Below, in pieces: positions 1 to 9,095 of a stretch of DNA of 64,000 bases. Within the stretch, counting starts at the first letter, position 1, and each line of letters starts with the position of its first letter. The DNA is from JACKFB01 sp041389525. Its GTDB lineage: Bacteria > Myxococcota_A > UBA9042 > PHBI01 > JACKFB01. Below the pieces are notes generated by a model, which saw nothing but the letters and a program-made list of their open reading frames with translations, was not told where the DNA came from and made no database searches. The stretch lies in the NCBI GenBank assembly GCA_041389525.1, contig JAWKRR010000003.1, positions 248,001 through 312,000 of the forward strand. The letters run 5' to 3'. A program made the position numbers and the translations under genes.

Positions 1-280
1 GGGCCAACCGGGCGTGCTGCTCGCTGTGAAAGCGGACCACGTCGCGGGTGTTCACTTTGCCCCAGTTCGTGGACTCCAGTAGTGCCGGAATCAACACGTC
101 GTCCTCGTAGTCCAGGTGCGCGGCGACGTGACGCACGAAGGCGCGCGCGGCGGCGACCAGCTCGGCGGTGGGGCCCGAACGACCAGTCGAGGACTGGCGA
201 ATCAGGTGATTGAGGGTCTCCATCGCTTGACGCAGCGACGCGTGGTCGTCGAGCACCCGTTGGCGGATCTCGTCGAGCAT
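1..280 (-). CDS. Hemerythrin-like (HHE) domain protein, 3' end off the window
   Basis: The first 93 residues of a minus-strand gene; the rest lies to the left of the window. ATG at 278-280 is preceded by a strong AGGAGG (285-290), which fixes the start. The visible part has hemerythrin-type helices: DDHASLRQAM near residues 11-20, then HLDYEDDVLIPAL, which is an HxxxE motif typical of the diiron site, then FHSEQHARL, the start of a further His-containing helix. Hemerythrin-like domains bind a diiron centre and usually sense or store oxygen, NO or iron in the cytoplasm; which applies here cannot be told. It lies downstream of the HEAT-repeat gene pair on the same strand, about 157 bases away, and may be cotranscribed. 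Confidence 0.8.
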   Translation of the reverse strand, partial: MLDEIRQRVLDDHASLRQAMETLNHLIRQSSTGRSGPTAELVAAARAFVRHVAAHLDYEDDVLIPALLESTNWGKVNTRDVVRFHSEQHARLA

Positions 281-437
281 GGGGCCTCCTCAGAGCCGCA
301 GGGGGCTCCGGTGTACGGTCCTGGGGCGAACCGCACGCCAGATTCAGAGCAAGATCCACGCCACGCCGCGCCGATGATCGCGCGAAGAGAGAGGCCAGAT
401 CGCTCATTGGCGCCCCGGGCGCGGCTCCGAGCCCCGC

Positions 438-746
438 TCAGTCGGTGTCGAGCGGATCGTCCAGCTCAGCCGGCCCGACCAAGCGGCGCTGGGCGGCGTC
501 CTTACGGAGGTGGGGCCACACGTCGCGTGCGAGGACCGCGAGCCGGCGCTCGGCGTCGCCGCGCTTCAGCTCTTGGCTGCGCACGCGCTCGACCCGCTCG
601 GCGAGGGCTCGGCGGAGGGCGTCGCCGGGGCGCTCGCGGGTCAGCGCGCAGAGCTCGGAGAGGAGCCGGCGCACGTCGGGCGCGTCGATGGGGTTTGGGG
701 TCGCACCGGCGGGCGGGCCTTTGGGCGGTGGGCCGGACGCGCTCAT
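438..746 (-). CDS. Small hypothetical protein (102 aa)
   Basis: Predicted 102-residue soluble protein of no family I recognise. The N-terminal 20 residues are Pro/Gly-rich. The remainder is charged and helical, with many Arg, Glu and Leu (for example LLSELCALTRERP and RRLAVLARDVWPHL), and there is no signal peptide or membrane segment. Its ATG (744-746) overlaps the TGA of the large HEAT-repeat gene in an ATGA arrangement, so the two are probably translationally coupled and may work together. That coupling is the only functional hint. Codon use matches its neighbours. Confidence 0.65.
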   Translation of the reverse strand: MSASGPPPKGPPAGATPNPIDAPDVRRLLSELCALTRERPGDALRRALAERVERVRSQELKRGDAERRLAVLARDVWPHLRKDAAQRRLVGPAELDDPLDTD

Positions 747-3700
747 CCACGCCTCCGCAGCTCGCCCAAGGCGGTCTCCAGCGCCGACTGCACGAACATC
801 GAGTCGTCGCGGCGGCCCAGCTCTTCCAGCGAGGCCAGCAGGGCCTTCGAGGGCTTCGCGGTGCGGCCGAGGGCGCGGATGGCCTTGCAGCGAAGCGAGG
901 TGTCGGTGTCGGCCATGGCGGTGAGCAGCACGCTCTCGGCCTCCGCGGCCGCGCTGCCGAGGGAGGCCAGCAGCTCGATGGCGTTCTCGCGGGCGCGGGG
1001 CGAGGTGGACCCGGCCACCGCCTGAGTCAGCGGCTCGACCAGGAGCTTGGGCGCGTGCTGGCAGACGCGGCCCACGGTGGCCATCACGGTGTCCTCGGCG
1101 TCGTCGAGGAGGAGCAGCAGCGGCGGCACGGACGCCTTGCCGAACCCATCGATGGCGCCTAGCAGAATCGGGCGCAGGGAGTCGGGACCTTGCCGCAGCG
1201 CGCGGGTCAGCGCGGGCACCGCGACCTCGGGGTCGTGAGCCAGGGCGCCGAGCGCGGTCGCGGCCGCCTGACGCACGGTCGCCTCGCCGTCGCGCATCAG
1301 CACGGCGATGGCCCGGACGGCGCTGTGGGCGGACTTCCCGAGCACGCTGAGGCCCAGGGCGGCGTTGGCCCGGACCACCGCGCGGCCGTCGGAGAGCGCG
1401 CGGACCAGGCGGTCGAGGTCGAGGGACTTGGCGGCCTTGGTGAGGACGGCGAGGTCGAGCAGACCCGACTCGAAGCCTTCGACTCCGTAGGCCTCGGGCT
1501 CGCGGGTGAGCGCCGAGGGGCCGAGGGTGGTCACGCGGGCGCGGGCCGCGGTGGCAGCGCGCCGGACGCGGGCGCTGGTGTCGGACTCGGCGACGGCGCC
1601 GAGCTGGTCGGCGACGGGGGCGCCTGCCTCGGCGCCGAGCAGCCCGAGGCCGCGGACGGCGTTGAGGCGCATGATCTCGCTGCTGTCCCCCAGGGCGGAG
1701 GCCAGCGCGGCGGCGGCCACGGCCCCGCGGGTGCGGAGCAGCTCGAGGGCGCCGAGGATGGCCTGGGATTGCTGCGAGCCCAGGGCGCGTACGAGGCCGT
1801 TGACGGCGCCGTCGCCGAGGGACTCGAGGGCCTCGCGAGCGACGCGGCCCACCTCGGGAGCCGAGTCGAAGATGGCCGGGACCAGGGCGGCGACCGCGGC
1901 GTCGTCTTTGGCGCCCAGCGCGCCCAGGGATTCGGCCGCGGCGATGCGCACCTCGGCGCGGCCGTCCTTGAGCGCCATGACGAGCGCGTCGCGGGGCTCT
2001 GCGCCCGAGGCGCACAGCGGCAGCGCCCGGGCCGCGTTCAGGCGGACCGCGGGGCGCCCGTCGCGGAGCGCGCGATACAGCCAGTCGGCGTCGAGGTTCT
2101 TGGCGGACTTCTTGAGGAGATCCGCGTCCAGCGGGCCGACGTCGAAGCCCTCGACGGGCATGAGCGCGGCTTCGTAGACCGCGGGCCCCGCGCCTCGGCC
2201 ATCGAGGCGGTCGATGAGCGAGCGGGCGCCGACGCGGACGTCGCGGGAGGGGTGGGTGAGGGCCGCCTCGATCTCGGGTCGGGCGCTGGCCGCCAGCTCG
2301 GTGCCCAGCGCGTCCAAGCCGCGGAGCGCCTGAAAGCGCGCGGCCACCGAGCCCTCATTGAGCAGCTCGACCAGGGCGGGGAGCGCGTCTTTCCCCTGGG
2401 TCGCCAGGGCCGCCAGCGCCGCGTCCACCGTCGCCGCGCGGCCGCTGTCCAGGGCCGCGATGAGGGCCGGGATGCCGCGCTTGCCGAGGCTCTCGAAGGC
2501 GTCGCGGGCCGCCTGGGCCACCCGCGGGACGTTGTCGGACAGCGCGGTCACCAAGGAGAGCGCGGCGGCGGCGTCCTTGGCGCCCAAGTGGCCCAGGGAC
2601 TCCGCGGCGGCGAGCCGCACCTCGGGCGCGCCGTCTTTGAGCGAGAGCGCGAGGCCGGCGACCGCCTCGCGCCCCTGGCCGAGGCTCCCGAGGGCCGCGG
2701 CGGCATTGCGACGCACCATGGACCGACCATCTCGCAGCGCTGCGATAAGCCATTCGGACTCGATCGGCGGCTTCGCTTTCGCGAAATCGGCGGCCTCCAG
2801 GGGCTGGCGATCGAAGCCATCGAGGGGGAGCGGGCCCGACTCGCGGGCTGTCGCCGCGCTCTCCTTGCCGTCGATGAAGTCCAGCGTGTTGCGCGCCGCG
2901 TTGCGCACCTCATTGGAAGCGTCATCGAGGGCCGGCTCGACGGCCGCGCGGACCCCGGTCGCCAGCGGTCGCCCGAGCGCGACGAGACTCTCCAAGGCCC
3001 GAGTGCGGACTCGCGGCGAGGGGAGCGCGAGCGCACCGGCGAGGGCCTCGGCGGCCCCTGCCCCGTGGAGAGAGAGCGCCGGGACAAGGCGCAGCGACAC
3101 AAAGCGAGCGGTCCCGCCTAGCCCCTCGATCATCGCGGGCAGCGCGTCGTCGCCCATGGCGCGCAGGGCCTCACCGGTCGCGGCGACCACGTCGGGGTGA
3201 CGGTCCCCAAGACGCGAGACCAGCGCGGCCGCCCCAGCGTCCGCCGCCGCGGGGCCCAAGGCGGCGAAGGCCTCGACCGCGGCGAGCCGCACCTCGGGGT
3301 TGGAGTCCTTGAGCACGACCAGCAGCGGCCGCAGCGCCCCAGCCGCGCGGCCACCCAGCACCGCGAGCGCGCGGGCGGCGTTGGCGCGCACCACCGGGCG
3401 GCCGTCGGACAGCAGCTCGGCGAGCTGGTCGGCGTCCAGGTCCTTCTGGTGCTTCTCGATGACGAGGCGATCGAGCAGGTCGTCGGCGAACCCCTGGATC
3501 GGCATCTCGCGGGCGTCGCGGGGCGGCGTGTTGTCCAGGTAGGGCTCGCCGGTGAGGCGCGCGATGGCGATGGACGCCGCGCGGCGCACGGCGAGCACCG
3601 AGTCGGCCTGGGCGCCCTGCAACGCGCTCAGCGTCGCGGTTCCAGCGTCTCCGAGCTCGCCCAGGGCGACCGCGGCCGCCGCGCGCACCTCCGAGTCCGC

Positions 3701-5053
3701 GTCGGACAACGCGGAGATGAGCGCTGACGACCCGGCGGTCGCCTCGGCGCCGATGCGACCCAGCGCCACCGCGCAGAGGCGGCGCGTCGGAGGCCGCGAC
3801 GACGCGGCCAGCGCCTTCGCGAGCGCGGCCACAGCGGCCTTCCCGCCGCCGGAGAGCGCGGCCAGCACGGCGGCCTGCGACGCGTCGGCGCGGGCCCCTT
3901 CGCTGGCGACGATCAGCGCTTCGGGGAGGTCGCGGCCCAGGACGAGCAGGGCCTTCCACGCGGTGCTGGCGACGGTCGGGTCCGAGTGCGCCGCGGCGGC
4001 CACCAGAGGCGCCACGGCCGCCTCGCCGCCGAGCTCGGCCAAGAGCTCCACGGCGACCCGAATCACCTGGACGTGGGTGTCGCGGACCAGGGGCACCAGG
4101 ACCGGCACGACGGAGAGGGCGTCGCCGGCGACCGCCATGAGGCGCGCGGAGTTCGCCCGGACCTCGGGGCGGCCGTCCGACAGCGCGCGGACGAAGCCGT
4201 CGGCCTTCGCGCCGTTGATGGCCGCGCCCTTCAGCTCGTCCGCGGTCAGGAAGCGGTCGGCGAAGTCGTTGTGGGGAAAGACGATCGGGCCAAAGGACGC
4301 GGCGCTCGCGCGGCCCGTGGCGGCGAGGATGCGCAGGGCCGCCTGGGCCGCCTCCGCGTCGTCCTGACCCGCCACGGCGCTCAGGCTCTCGCGCTGCGCG
4401 TCCGTCGGCGCGGGCGCCTTCTCGAGCAGGCGGATGACGCGCGGGCGGCGGCGCGGGTCCAGCAGCGCGGGCACCAGCGCGTCCGTGGCCGCCGCGCCGA
4501 GCTGCTCGAGCACCGCGAACACCCCGTAGCGCACGTTCGCGTTGTCGTGACCGAGGGCCTCAACCAGCGGAACCACCGCCGGCTCGCCTGCCTGCAGCAA
4601 CAGATCGCGGACGGTCAGCTCGACGATGGGGCGCGGGTCGGAGATCGCCTCGATCAGCAGGCGCACCATGACGTCGGGGTGGTCGAGGATCAGCCGCGCC
4701 AGGGAACTCAGCGCGTTCTCGCGCACCTCCTCGGCGGAATCCGTGAGCGAGCGCAGCAGCGGCGGCGTGGCCTTCTCCGGCTCGAGGCCGATGGTCGCCA
4801 GGGCCGCGACGACGCAAGCCCGAACCGGCGCGTCGCTGTCCTTCGCGGCGACCGGCAGCGCCTCGAGCTTCTCGTGGACGACCTTGCCGGCGAGCTTCAG
4901 CGCGAGTCCGGCGTTGCGGCGCATCCATGTGCGGCCGTCCCACAAGAGGCTCGTCAGGACCGCGTCCAGATCGATGCCGCCTGCTTCTAGGATGGCCGCG
5001 ACGCGCTCCTCGGAGAGCTCCTCCGCGAGGAATTCGGGCGCCGGCTCGCTCAT
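743..5053 (-). CDS. Giant HEAT-repeat protein (1436 aa) with repeated ~225-residue modules
   Basis: A soluble alpha-solenoid protein made almost wholly of HEAT/PBS-lyase-type helical pairs (pattern VRxxAAxALGxLG). A longer order is visible: the segment DGRxxVRxNAA recurs near residues 39, 293, 550, 775, 998 and 1222, giving six modules spaced about 254, 257, 225, 223 and 224 residues apart. From the third module on each is introduced by a GF-x-x-x-x-L-D type linker (e.g. VEGFDVGPLDADLL). No catalytic domain, signal peptide or membrane helix is seen. Such solenoids act as scaffolds or binding platforms; the partner is unknown. Start is ATG at 5053. It is the first gene of a minus-strand unit and overlaps the following 102-residue gene by 4 bases. 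The repeats are diverged, so no assembly collapse is suggested. Confidence 0.85.
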   Translation of the reverse strand: MSEPAPEFLAEELSEERVAAILEAGGIDLDAVLTSLLWDGRTWMRRNAGLALKLAGKVVHEKLEALPVAAKDSDAPVRACVVAALATIGLEPEKATPPLLRSLTDSAEEVRENALSSLARLILDHPDVMVRLLIEAISDPRPIVELTVRDLLLQAGEPAVVPLVEALGHDNANVRYGVFAVLEQLGAAATDALVPALLDPRRRPRVIRLLEKAPAPTDAQRESLSAVAGQDDAEAAQAALRILAATGRASAASFGPIVFPHNDFADRFLTADELKGAAINGAKADGFVRALSDGRPEVRANSARLMAVAGDALSVVPVLVPLVRDTHVQVIRVAVELLAELGGEAAVAPLVAAAAHSDPTVASTAWKALLVLGRDLPEALIVASEGARADASQAAVLAALSGGGKAAVAALAKALAASSRPPTRRLCAVALGRIGAEATAGSSALISALSDADSEVRAAAAVALGELGDAGTATLSALQGAQADSVLAVRRAASIAIARLTGEPYLDNTPPRDAREMPIQGFADDLLDRLVIEKHQKDLDADQLAELLSDGRPVVRANAARALAVLGGRAAGALRPLLVVLKDSNPEVRLAAVEAFAALGPAAADAGAAALVSRLGDRHPDVVAATGEALRAMGDDALPAMIEGLGGTARFVSLRLVPALSLHGAGAAEALAGALALPSPRVRTRALESLVALGRPLATGVRAAVEPALDDASNEVRNAARNTLDFIDGKESAATARESGPLPLDGFDRQPLEAADFAKAKPPIESEWLIAALRDGRSMVRRNAAAALGSLGQGREAVAGLALSLKDGAPEVRLAAAESLGHLGAKDAAAALSLVTALSDNVPRVAQAARDAFESLGKRGIPALIAALDSGRAATVDAALAALATQGKDALPALVELLNEGSVAARFQALRGLDALGTELAASARPEIEAALTHPSRDVRVGARSLIDRLDGRGAGPAVYEAALMPVEGFDVGPLDADLLKKSAKNLDADWLYRALRDGRPAVRLNAARALPLCASGAEPRDALVMALKDGRAEVRIAAAESLGALGAKDDAAVAALVPAIFDSAPEVGRVAREALESLGDGAVNGLVRALGSQQSQAILGALELLRTRGAVAAAALASALGDSSEIMRLNAVRGLGLLGAEAGAPVADQLGAVAESDTSARVRRAATAARARVTTLGPSALTREPEAYGVEGFESGLLDLAVLTKAAKSLDLDRLVRALSDGRAVVRANAALGLSVLGKSAHSAVRAIAVLMRDGEATVRQAAATALGALAHDPEVAVPALTRALRQGPDSLRPILLGAIDGFGKASVPPLLLLLDDAEDTVMATVGRVCQHAPKLLVEPLTQAVAGSTSPRARENAIELLASLGSAAAEAESVLLTAMADTDTSLRCKAIRALGRTAKPSKALLASLEELGRRDDSMFVQSALETALGELRRRG

Positions 5054-5374
5054 GGGCGCGCCCTGGAGAGCCGATCAACGGAGCGCCCGTCGCGCCCGCT
5101 TGGCCACGCGGACGCACGACGGCGGCCCGAACCCATCGTGGGTCGAACGCTGCTGGCCGCGACGACCGCGCGACCGCGCATCAAAACGCTTGTTCGCCGT
5201 AGGTGGCTCAACCTATGCGCTCGCCGTGTTCGCCTTTCGCGGGATGCTCGGGGGGGCAGAAGCATAGCGATGAGCGCGCGATTCGGCCACTGCACCACGG
5301 CGGCAACCCAAAGCCGAGACCCGCTCGCAGCGCGGCCGCCCTAGGATTTCCGGCCCCCGGATCGAAGCTCGCGA
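5054..5374. other. 321-base gene-free interval upstream of the HEAT-repeat gene
   Basis: This stretch separates the stop of the molybdopterin oxidoreductase gene from the start of the HEAT-repeat gene, both on the minus strand. It should hold the terminator of the first and the promoter of the second. I see a small hairpin, ACCCA-tcg-TGGGT, near 5131-5143, but no convincing -35/-10 pair, RNA gene or conserved short ORF. Confidence 0.5.
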
Positions 5375-7525
5375 TCAGGCGGCCTCGACCGCGACGGGGA
5401 CGCCGCTGAGCGCGGCGGTGCCGGTCAGCGGATCGATGAAGGTCTCGTCGGTGAGATCGTTGATGCTCGCCCCCGGCACTTCGTTGGCCGTCGCCATCTG
5501 GGCGCCCTTCTGCGAGTGACCGAAGCCGTGGGGCAAGCTGACGACGCCCGGCATCATGCCGAGATCCGTCGCCAGGGGGACCACCACGGCCCCCACGCGC
5601 GACTGCACCCGCACCGACTGCCCGTCGCCGAGGCCGAGGCGCGTGGCGTCCTCCGGGTGCATCAGCAGCGTGCAGCGCGGCTTGCCCGACACCATCTTCG
5701 GCGCGTTGTGCAGCCACGAGTTGTTGTTGCGGAGCTGCCGCCTACCGATGAGGACCAGCGCGCCCGGGGTGAGCTCGGCGTCTGCGACCGCCCGCTCCAG
5801 CCGCGGCACATCGGCCAAAAACACCGAAGGCGCCAAGCGGATCTTGCGATCGGGGGTGGCGATCCGGTCGGCCAGGCAGGGCTCGAGGGGGCCGAGATCC
5901 ACGCCACCCGGCGTGCGGATCAGCTTGTCGAGGGTCAGCCGCGGCCCGCGAAGGTTCAGCAGCCCGCCCGCGCGCCCGCCGCGGATCAGCATGTCCAGCA
6001 GCCGGCGAGGCCCGACGCCGCGCATCCAGCGCAGCTTCGTCGGCCCGAGGCGACGCTCCGCCTTCGGCTGTCGGTCAGCGATCCGCTCGGCCAGCGTCAG
6101 GATGGTCTGCCAGTCGTCGTAGCTGCCGGCCGGGGGCTCAAAGAGCGGCGGCGAGTAAGCCACCGTGTTGCGGACGGCCAGGGCATGAAAAGCCAGCCCG
6201 AAGTGATCGCGCTCCAGCGGCGACAAGGGTGGGAGGATGAGGTGCGCGTGGCGGCTGGTGGCGGTGATCCACGGGTCCAGCGAGACCATGAACTCGAGCC
6301 CAGCCAGCGCCCCCGCCAGCTTCGCGCCGTTGGGCGTCGACAGCACGGGGTTGCCCGCGACCGTCATCAGCGCGCGGATCTGGCCCGGCCCCTCGGTCTC
6401 GATCTCCTCAGCCATGGTCACGGCGGGCAGCTCGCCGCCGAACTCGGGCAGCCCGCGCACCCGGCTCTTCCAGACGCCGAAGTGGCCGCCCTGCCCCGAC
6501 TTCGCCGCCAGCTTCATCAGGTCCACGGCCGGCTCGGTGAACATGGCGCCGCCGCGGCTGTCCAGGTGCCCGGTCACGGTGTTCAGCGCCACCAGCAGCC
6601 ACGAGTTCAGCCCGCCGAAGGCCTGGGTGCAGGTGCCCAGGCGCCCGTAGATCACCGCGCGCTTGGTGGTCGCCAGGGACCGGGCCAGCTCGCGGGTCAC
6701 CTCGGCCGGCACGCCCGTGGGTCCGGCGACGCGCTCGGGCGTGAAGGGCTGCGCGGCGGTGTCCAGCGCATCCAGCCCGGTGCTCATGGCCCGCCATGGC
6801 CCGTCGGCCACCAACCCTTCGGCGAAGACGGTCTGCAGCATCGCCATCAGCAGCATCCCGTCGGTCCCAGGCCGCACGGCGTGGTGCGCGTCCGCGACGT
6901 CGGCGGTCTCGGTGCGCCGCGGGTCCAGCACCACGACGCGACCGCCCCGCTCGCGAATGGCGCGCAGCCGCTTGCCGACGCCGGGCGCGGTCATCAGGCT
7001 ACCGTTGGAGATCAGCGGGTTGCCGCCCATCACGATCAGGAGATCGGTGTGATCGATGTCCGGCACCGGCAGCAAGAGCTGGTGCCCGAACATCTCAAGG
7101 CCCGCCAGCATGTGTGGGAGCTGATCCACCGAGGTCGCAGAGAAGCGGCTCTTGGTGCGCGTGACCTCGGCGAACGCGAGGCCGCTGAGCAGCGTCGCGT
7201 AGTTGTGCGCGGTGGGGTTGCCCGAGTAGACCGCGAAGGCGTCGCGACCGTGGCGCGCCTGAATCGCCTGGATGCGGTCCGCCGCCTCGTCGAGGGCGGC
7301 GTCCCAGCTCACCGGGACGAAGCGCTCGCCCTGACGCCGCATCGGCTGCCGCAGCCGGTCCGAGTCCTCGTGGATCTCCTTGAGCGCGGTGGCTTTCGGG
7401 CAGATGTGCCCTCGGGAGAGCACGTCCGCCTCGTGGCCGCGGATCGCGGTGACGCGACTGCCGTCGTGCTCGATCTCAAGGCCGCAGAGCGCTTCGCACA
7501 GACAGCAGGTTCGGTGGTGCAGCAC
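5375..7525 (-). CDS. Molybdopterin oxidoreductase family protein (716 aa)
   Basis: Single-subunit-size member of the prokaryotic molybdopterin oxidoreductase (DMSO reductase) superfamily. The N-terminus carries a [4Fe-4S] motif with Cys7, Cys10, Cys14 and Cys42 (C-x2-C-x3-C...CPK). The central region contains molybdopterin-binding signatures such as MGGNPLISNGSL and AGNPVLSTPNG. The C-terminal part is the molydopterin dinucleotide-binding beta-barrel (LMHPEDATRLGLGDG, SLPHGFGHSQKG). There is no twin-Arg signal, so it is probably cytoplasmic. The substrate is not predictable. The GTG start at 7525 lies 3 bases after the stop of the DUF1244 gene, so it is the last gene of a TraB/DUF1244/oxidoreductase unit. 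Family assignment is firm; function is open. Confidence 0.85.
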   Translation of the reverse strand: MLHHRTCCLCEALCGLEIEHDGSRVTAIRGHEADVLSRGHICPKATALKEIHEDSDRLRQPMRRQGERFVPVSWDAALDEAADRIQAIQARHGRDAFAVYSGNPTAHNYATLLSGLAFAEVTRTKSRFSATSVDQLPHMLAGLEMFGHQLLLPVPDIDHTDLLIVMGGNPLISNGSLMTAPGVGKRLRAIRERGGRVVVLDPRRTETADVADAHHAVRPGTDGMLLMAMLQTVFAEGLVADGPWRAMSTGLDALDTAAQPFTPERVAGPTGVPAEVTRELARSLATTKRAVIYGRLGTCTQAFGGLNSWLLVALNTVTGHLDSRGGAMFTEPAVDLMKLAAKSGQGGHFGVWKSRVRGLPEFGGELPAVTMAEEIETEGPGQIRALMTVAGNPVLSTPNGAKLAGALAGLEFMVSLDPWITATSRHAHLILPPLSPLERDHFGLAFHALAVRNTVAYSPPLFEPPAGSYDDWQTILTLAERIADRQPKAERRLGPTKLRWMRGVGPRRLLDMLIRGGRAGGLLNLRGPRLTLDKLIRTPGGVDLGPLEPCLADRIATPDRKIRLAPSVFLADVPRLERAVADAELTPGALVLIGRRQLRNNNSWLHNAPKMVSGKPRCTLLMHPEDATRLGLGDGQSVRVQSRVGAVVVPLATDLGMMPGVVSLPHGFGHSQKGAQMATANEVPGASINDLTDETFIDPLTGTAALSGVPVAVEAA

Positions 7526-7528
7526 GGC

Positions 7529-7843
7529 TCAGGACCTCTTGTCGAAGCGCGCCTTCGCCTCGGGCGAGGCCTCCGTCTGGTGGCGCGCCTTCCACTCGTC
7601 GTAGGGCATGCCGTACACAATCGTCCGCGCGGCGTCGTAGTCCAGGTCCAGGCCCCGCTCGACCGCGGCCGCCGAGTACCATTTAGACAGGCAGTTCCTG
7701 CAGAATCCGGCGAGATTCATCAGGTCGATGTTCTGTACGTCGGTGCGCTCGCGGAGCAGGTCGACCAGGCGCCGAAAGGCCGCGGCCTCCAGCTCGACGC
7801 GCATCTGGGGATCGATCTCGGGCTGGCCTTCGGGTGCGCTCAT
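7529..7843 (-). CDS. DUF1244 family protein (104 aa)
   Basis: Small cytoplasmic protein matching the DUF1244 family nearly along its length. The conserved core is FRRLVDLLRERTDVQNIDLM followed by NLAGFCRNCLSKWY and then IVYGMPYDEWKA. The paired cysteines in GFCRNC suggest a metal- or redox-active site, but the family has no established function. It sits between the TraB-family gene (12 bases upstream) and the molybdopterin oxidoreductase (3 bases downstream), so the three are almost certainly cotranscribed. A role linked to that oxidoreductase is only a guess from position. Confidence 0.85.
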   Translation of the reverse strand: MSAPEGQPEIDPQMRVELEAAAFRRLVDLLRERTDVQNIDLMNLAGFCRNCLSKWYSAAAVERGLDLDYDAARTIVYGMPYDEWKARHQTEASPEAKARFDKRS

Positions 7844-7855
7844 GCAGACCTCCTC

Positions 7856-9052
7856 TCACCTCAGCAGGGTGATCACCCACGTCGCGCCGACCCACGCGCC
7901 CAGCGCCGAACCCAAGGTCGACGCGAAGACGACCAGCAGCACTCGGGTGAATGGGTTCCGGTAGAACCCGCGCAGGCTCTGGACGTCGCGGTTGATGTTC
8001 TCGGCGTCTTGGACCGTGGGCCGGCGCGACCACGCCTCGACGAGGCCGACGACCATCCCCGCGCCCAGCATGGGGTTCAGCGAGGTGATGGGCGACGCGA
8101 TGAAGCCGGTGATGATCGACAGCGGTTTGCCGCCGGCCAGCGCCGTCAGCACGGCGCACGCGATCGAGTTCGGCAGGATCCACGCGTAGAGCATGGCCTC
8201 CAGGGTCTGCCCGCCCTGGCGCGAGGCGCCGACCGCGAAGGCGGCCAGCACCAAGCCGGGGATCAGCCACTTGAGCACTTTGCCCCAGCGCGACGGGGCC
8301 GGAAGCTCGTCGAGCGCTGCCCGGTCGACCGTGCTGCCGAAGGCCTCGCGCATGCCGGGGACGTGGGCCGCGCCGACCACGGCGACCACGCGCTCGCCGG
8401 GCGCCTCTTCGACGCCGCTGATCATGTAGCGGTCGCGCTCGTCGATGAGCGGGGCTTTGACCTCGGGCAGGATGCGCGCGAACTCCTCGAGCATCTCGGA
8501 GAGCTGCGCGCGGGCCTTGAGATCCTCGATGGCGGTCGAGTCGATCTTCTCGTTGGACACCGTCGCGGTGAGGATCGCGCCGACCAGCTCGGCCTTCTTG
8601 AGGAAGCCGACGTTCGCCCAGGTGCGGCGCAGGGTGACCTGGATCTCACGGTCGACAAGGCGCAGCTCAGCGCCCACGTCGGCGGCCGCGCGGGCACCCT
8701 CCAGCAGCTCGGCGCCCGGCTCGACGCCCAGCTCCGCGCCGAGCTTCCGCTGGTAGGCGCCCATCGCGAGATTCGCGAGCAGCAGCAGGCCCTTGCCCTG
8801 GCGAAGCACCTGGAAGATGTCCAGCTTCTTCCAGCGCGATTCGTCGGTCAGCGACTCGTAGCGCGTCTTGCAAAGCTCGACGCAGACCGTGTCGGGCCGC
8901 ACCGTCTCGATGACCTCGCGCACCTCGCGGACGCTGTCCGAGGAGACGTGGGCGGTGCCGATGATCCAGTAGGTCTTCGCGCCGTCTCGCAAGACGGCGA
9001 CGTGCTCTGAGGCCTCGATGACCCACCTCCGCGTTCGCGCTGGCGGTGGCAT
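7856..9052 (-). CDS. TraB/PrgY-type membrane protein (398 aa)
   Basis: TraB-family protein. The N-terminal domain carries the two family signatures, GTAHVS (residues 32-37) and GAAHVPG (227-233), with a conserved CVELCKTRYESL stretch near residues 57-68. The C-terminal third is hydrophobic with about four membrane segments (roughly 260-276, 284-307, 308-340 and 371-396). Family members include PrgY of enterococcal plasmids, which blocks peptide pheromone activity, and a proposed metal-dependent peptidase role comes from the GxxH motifs; the function of chromosomal bacterial members is unknown. The ATG at 9052 is chosen because it is the closest start before the conserved region, but no clear ribosome site precedes it. 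It is the first gene of the operon with DUF1244 and the oxidoreductase. Confidence 0.8.
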   Translation of the reverse strand: MPPPARTRRWVIEASEHVAVLRDGAKTYWIIGTAHVSSDSVREVREVIETVRPDTVCVELCKTRYESLTDESRWKKLDIFQVLRQGKGLLLLANLAMGAYQRKLGAELGVEPGAELLEGARAAADVGAELRLVDREIQVTLRRTWANVGFLKKAELVGAILTATVSNEKIDSTAIEDLKARAQLSEMLEEFARILPEVKAPLIDERDRYMISGVEEAPGERVVAVVGAAHVPGMREAFGSTVDRAALDELPAPSRWGKVLKWLIPGLVLAAFAVGASRQGGQTLEAMLYAWILPNSIACAVLTALAGGKPLSIITGFIASPITSLNPMLGAGMVVGLVEAWSRRPTVQDAENINRDVQSLRGFYRNPFTRVLLVVFASTLGSALGAWVGATWVITLLR

Positions 9053-9095
9053 AGCACGCGCATCACGGCGCTCCAAGGCGCCCTCACCGCGCCGT

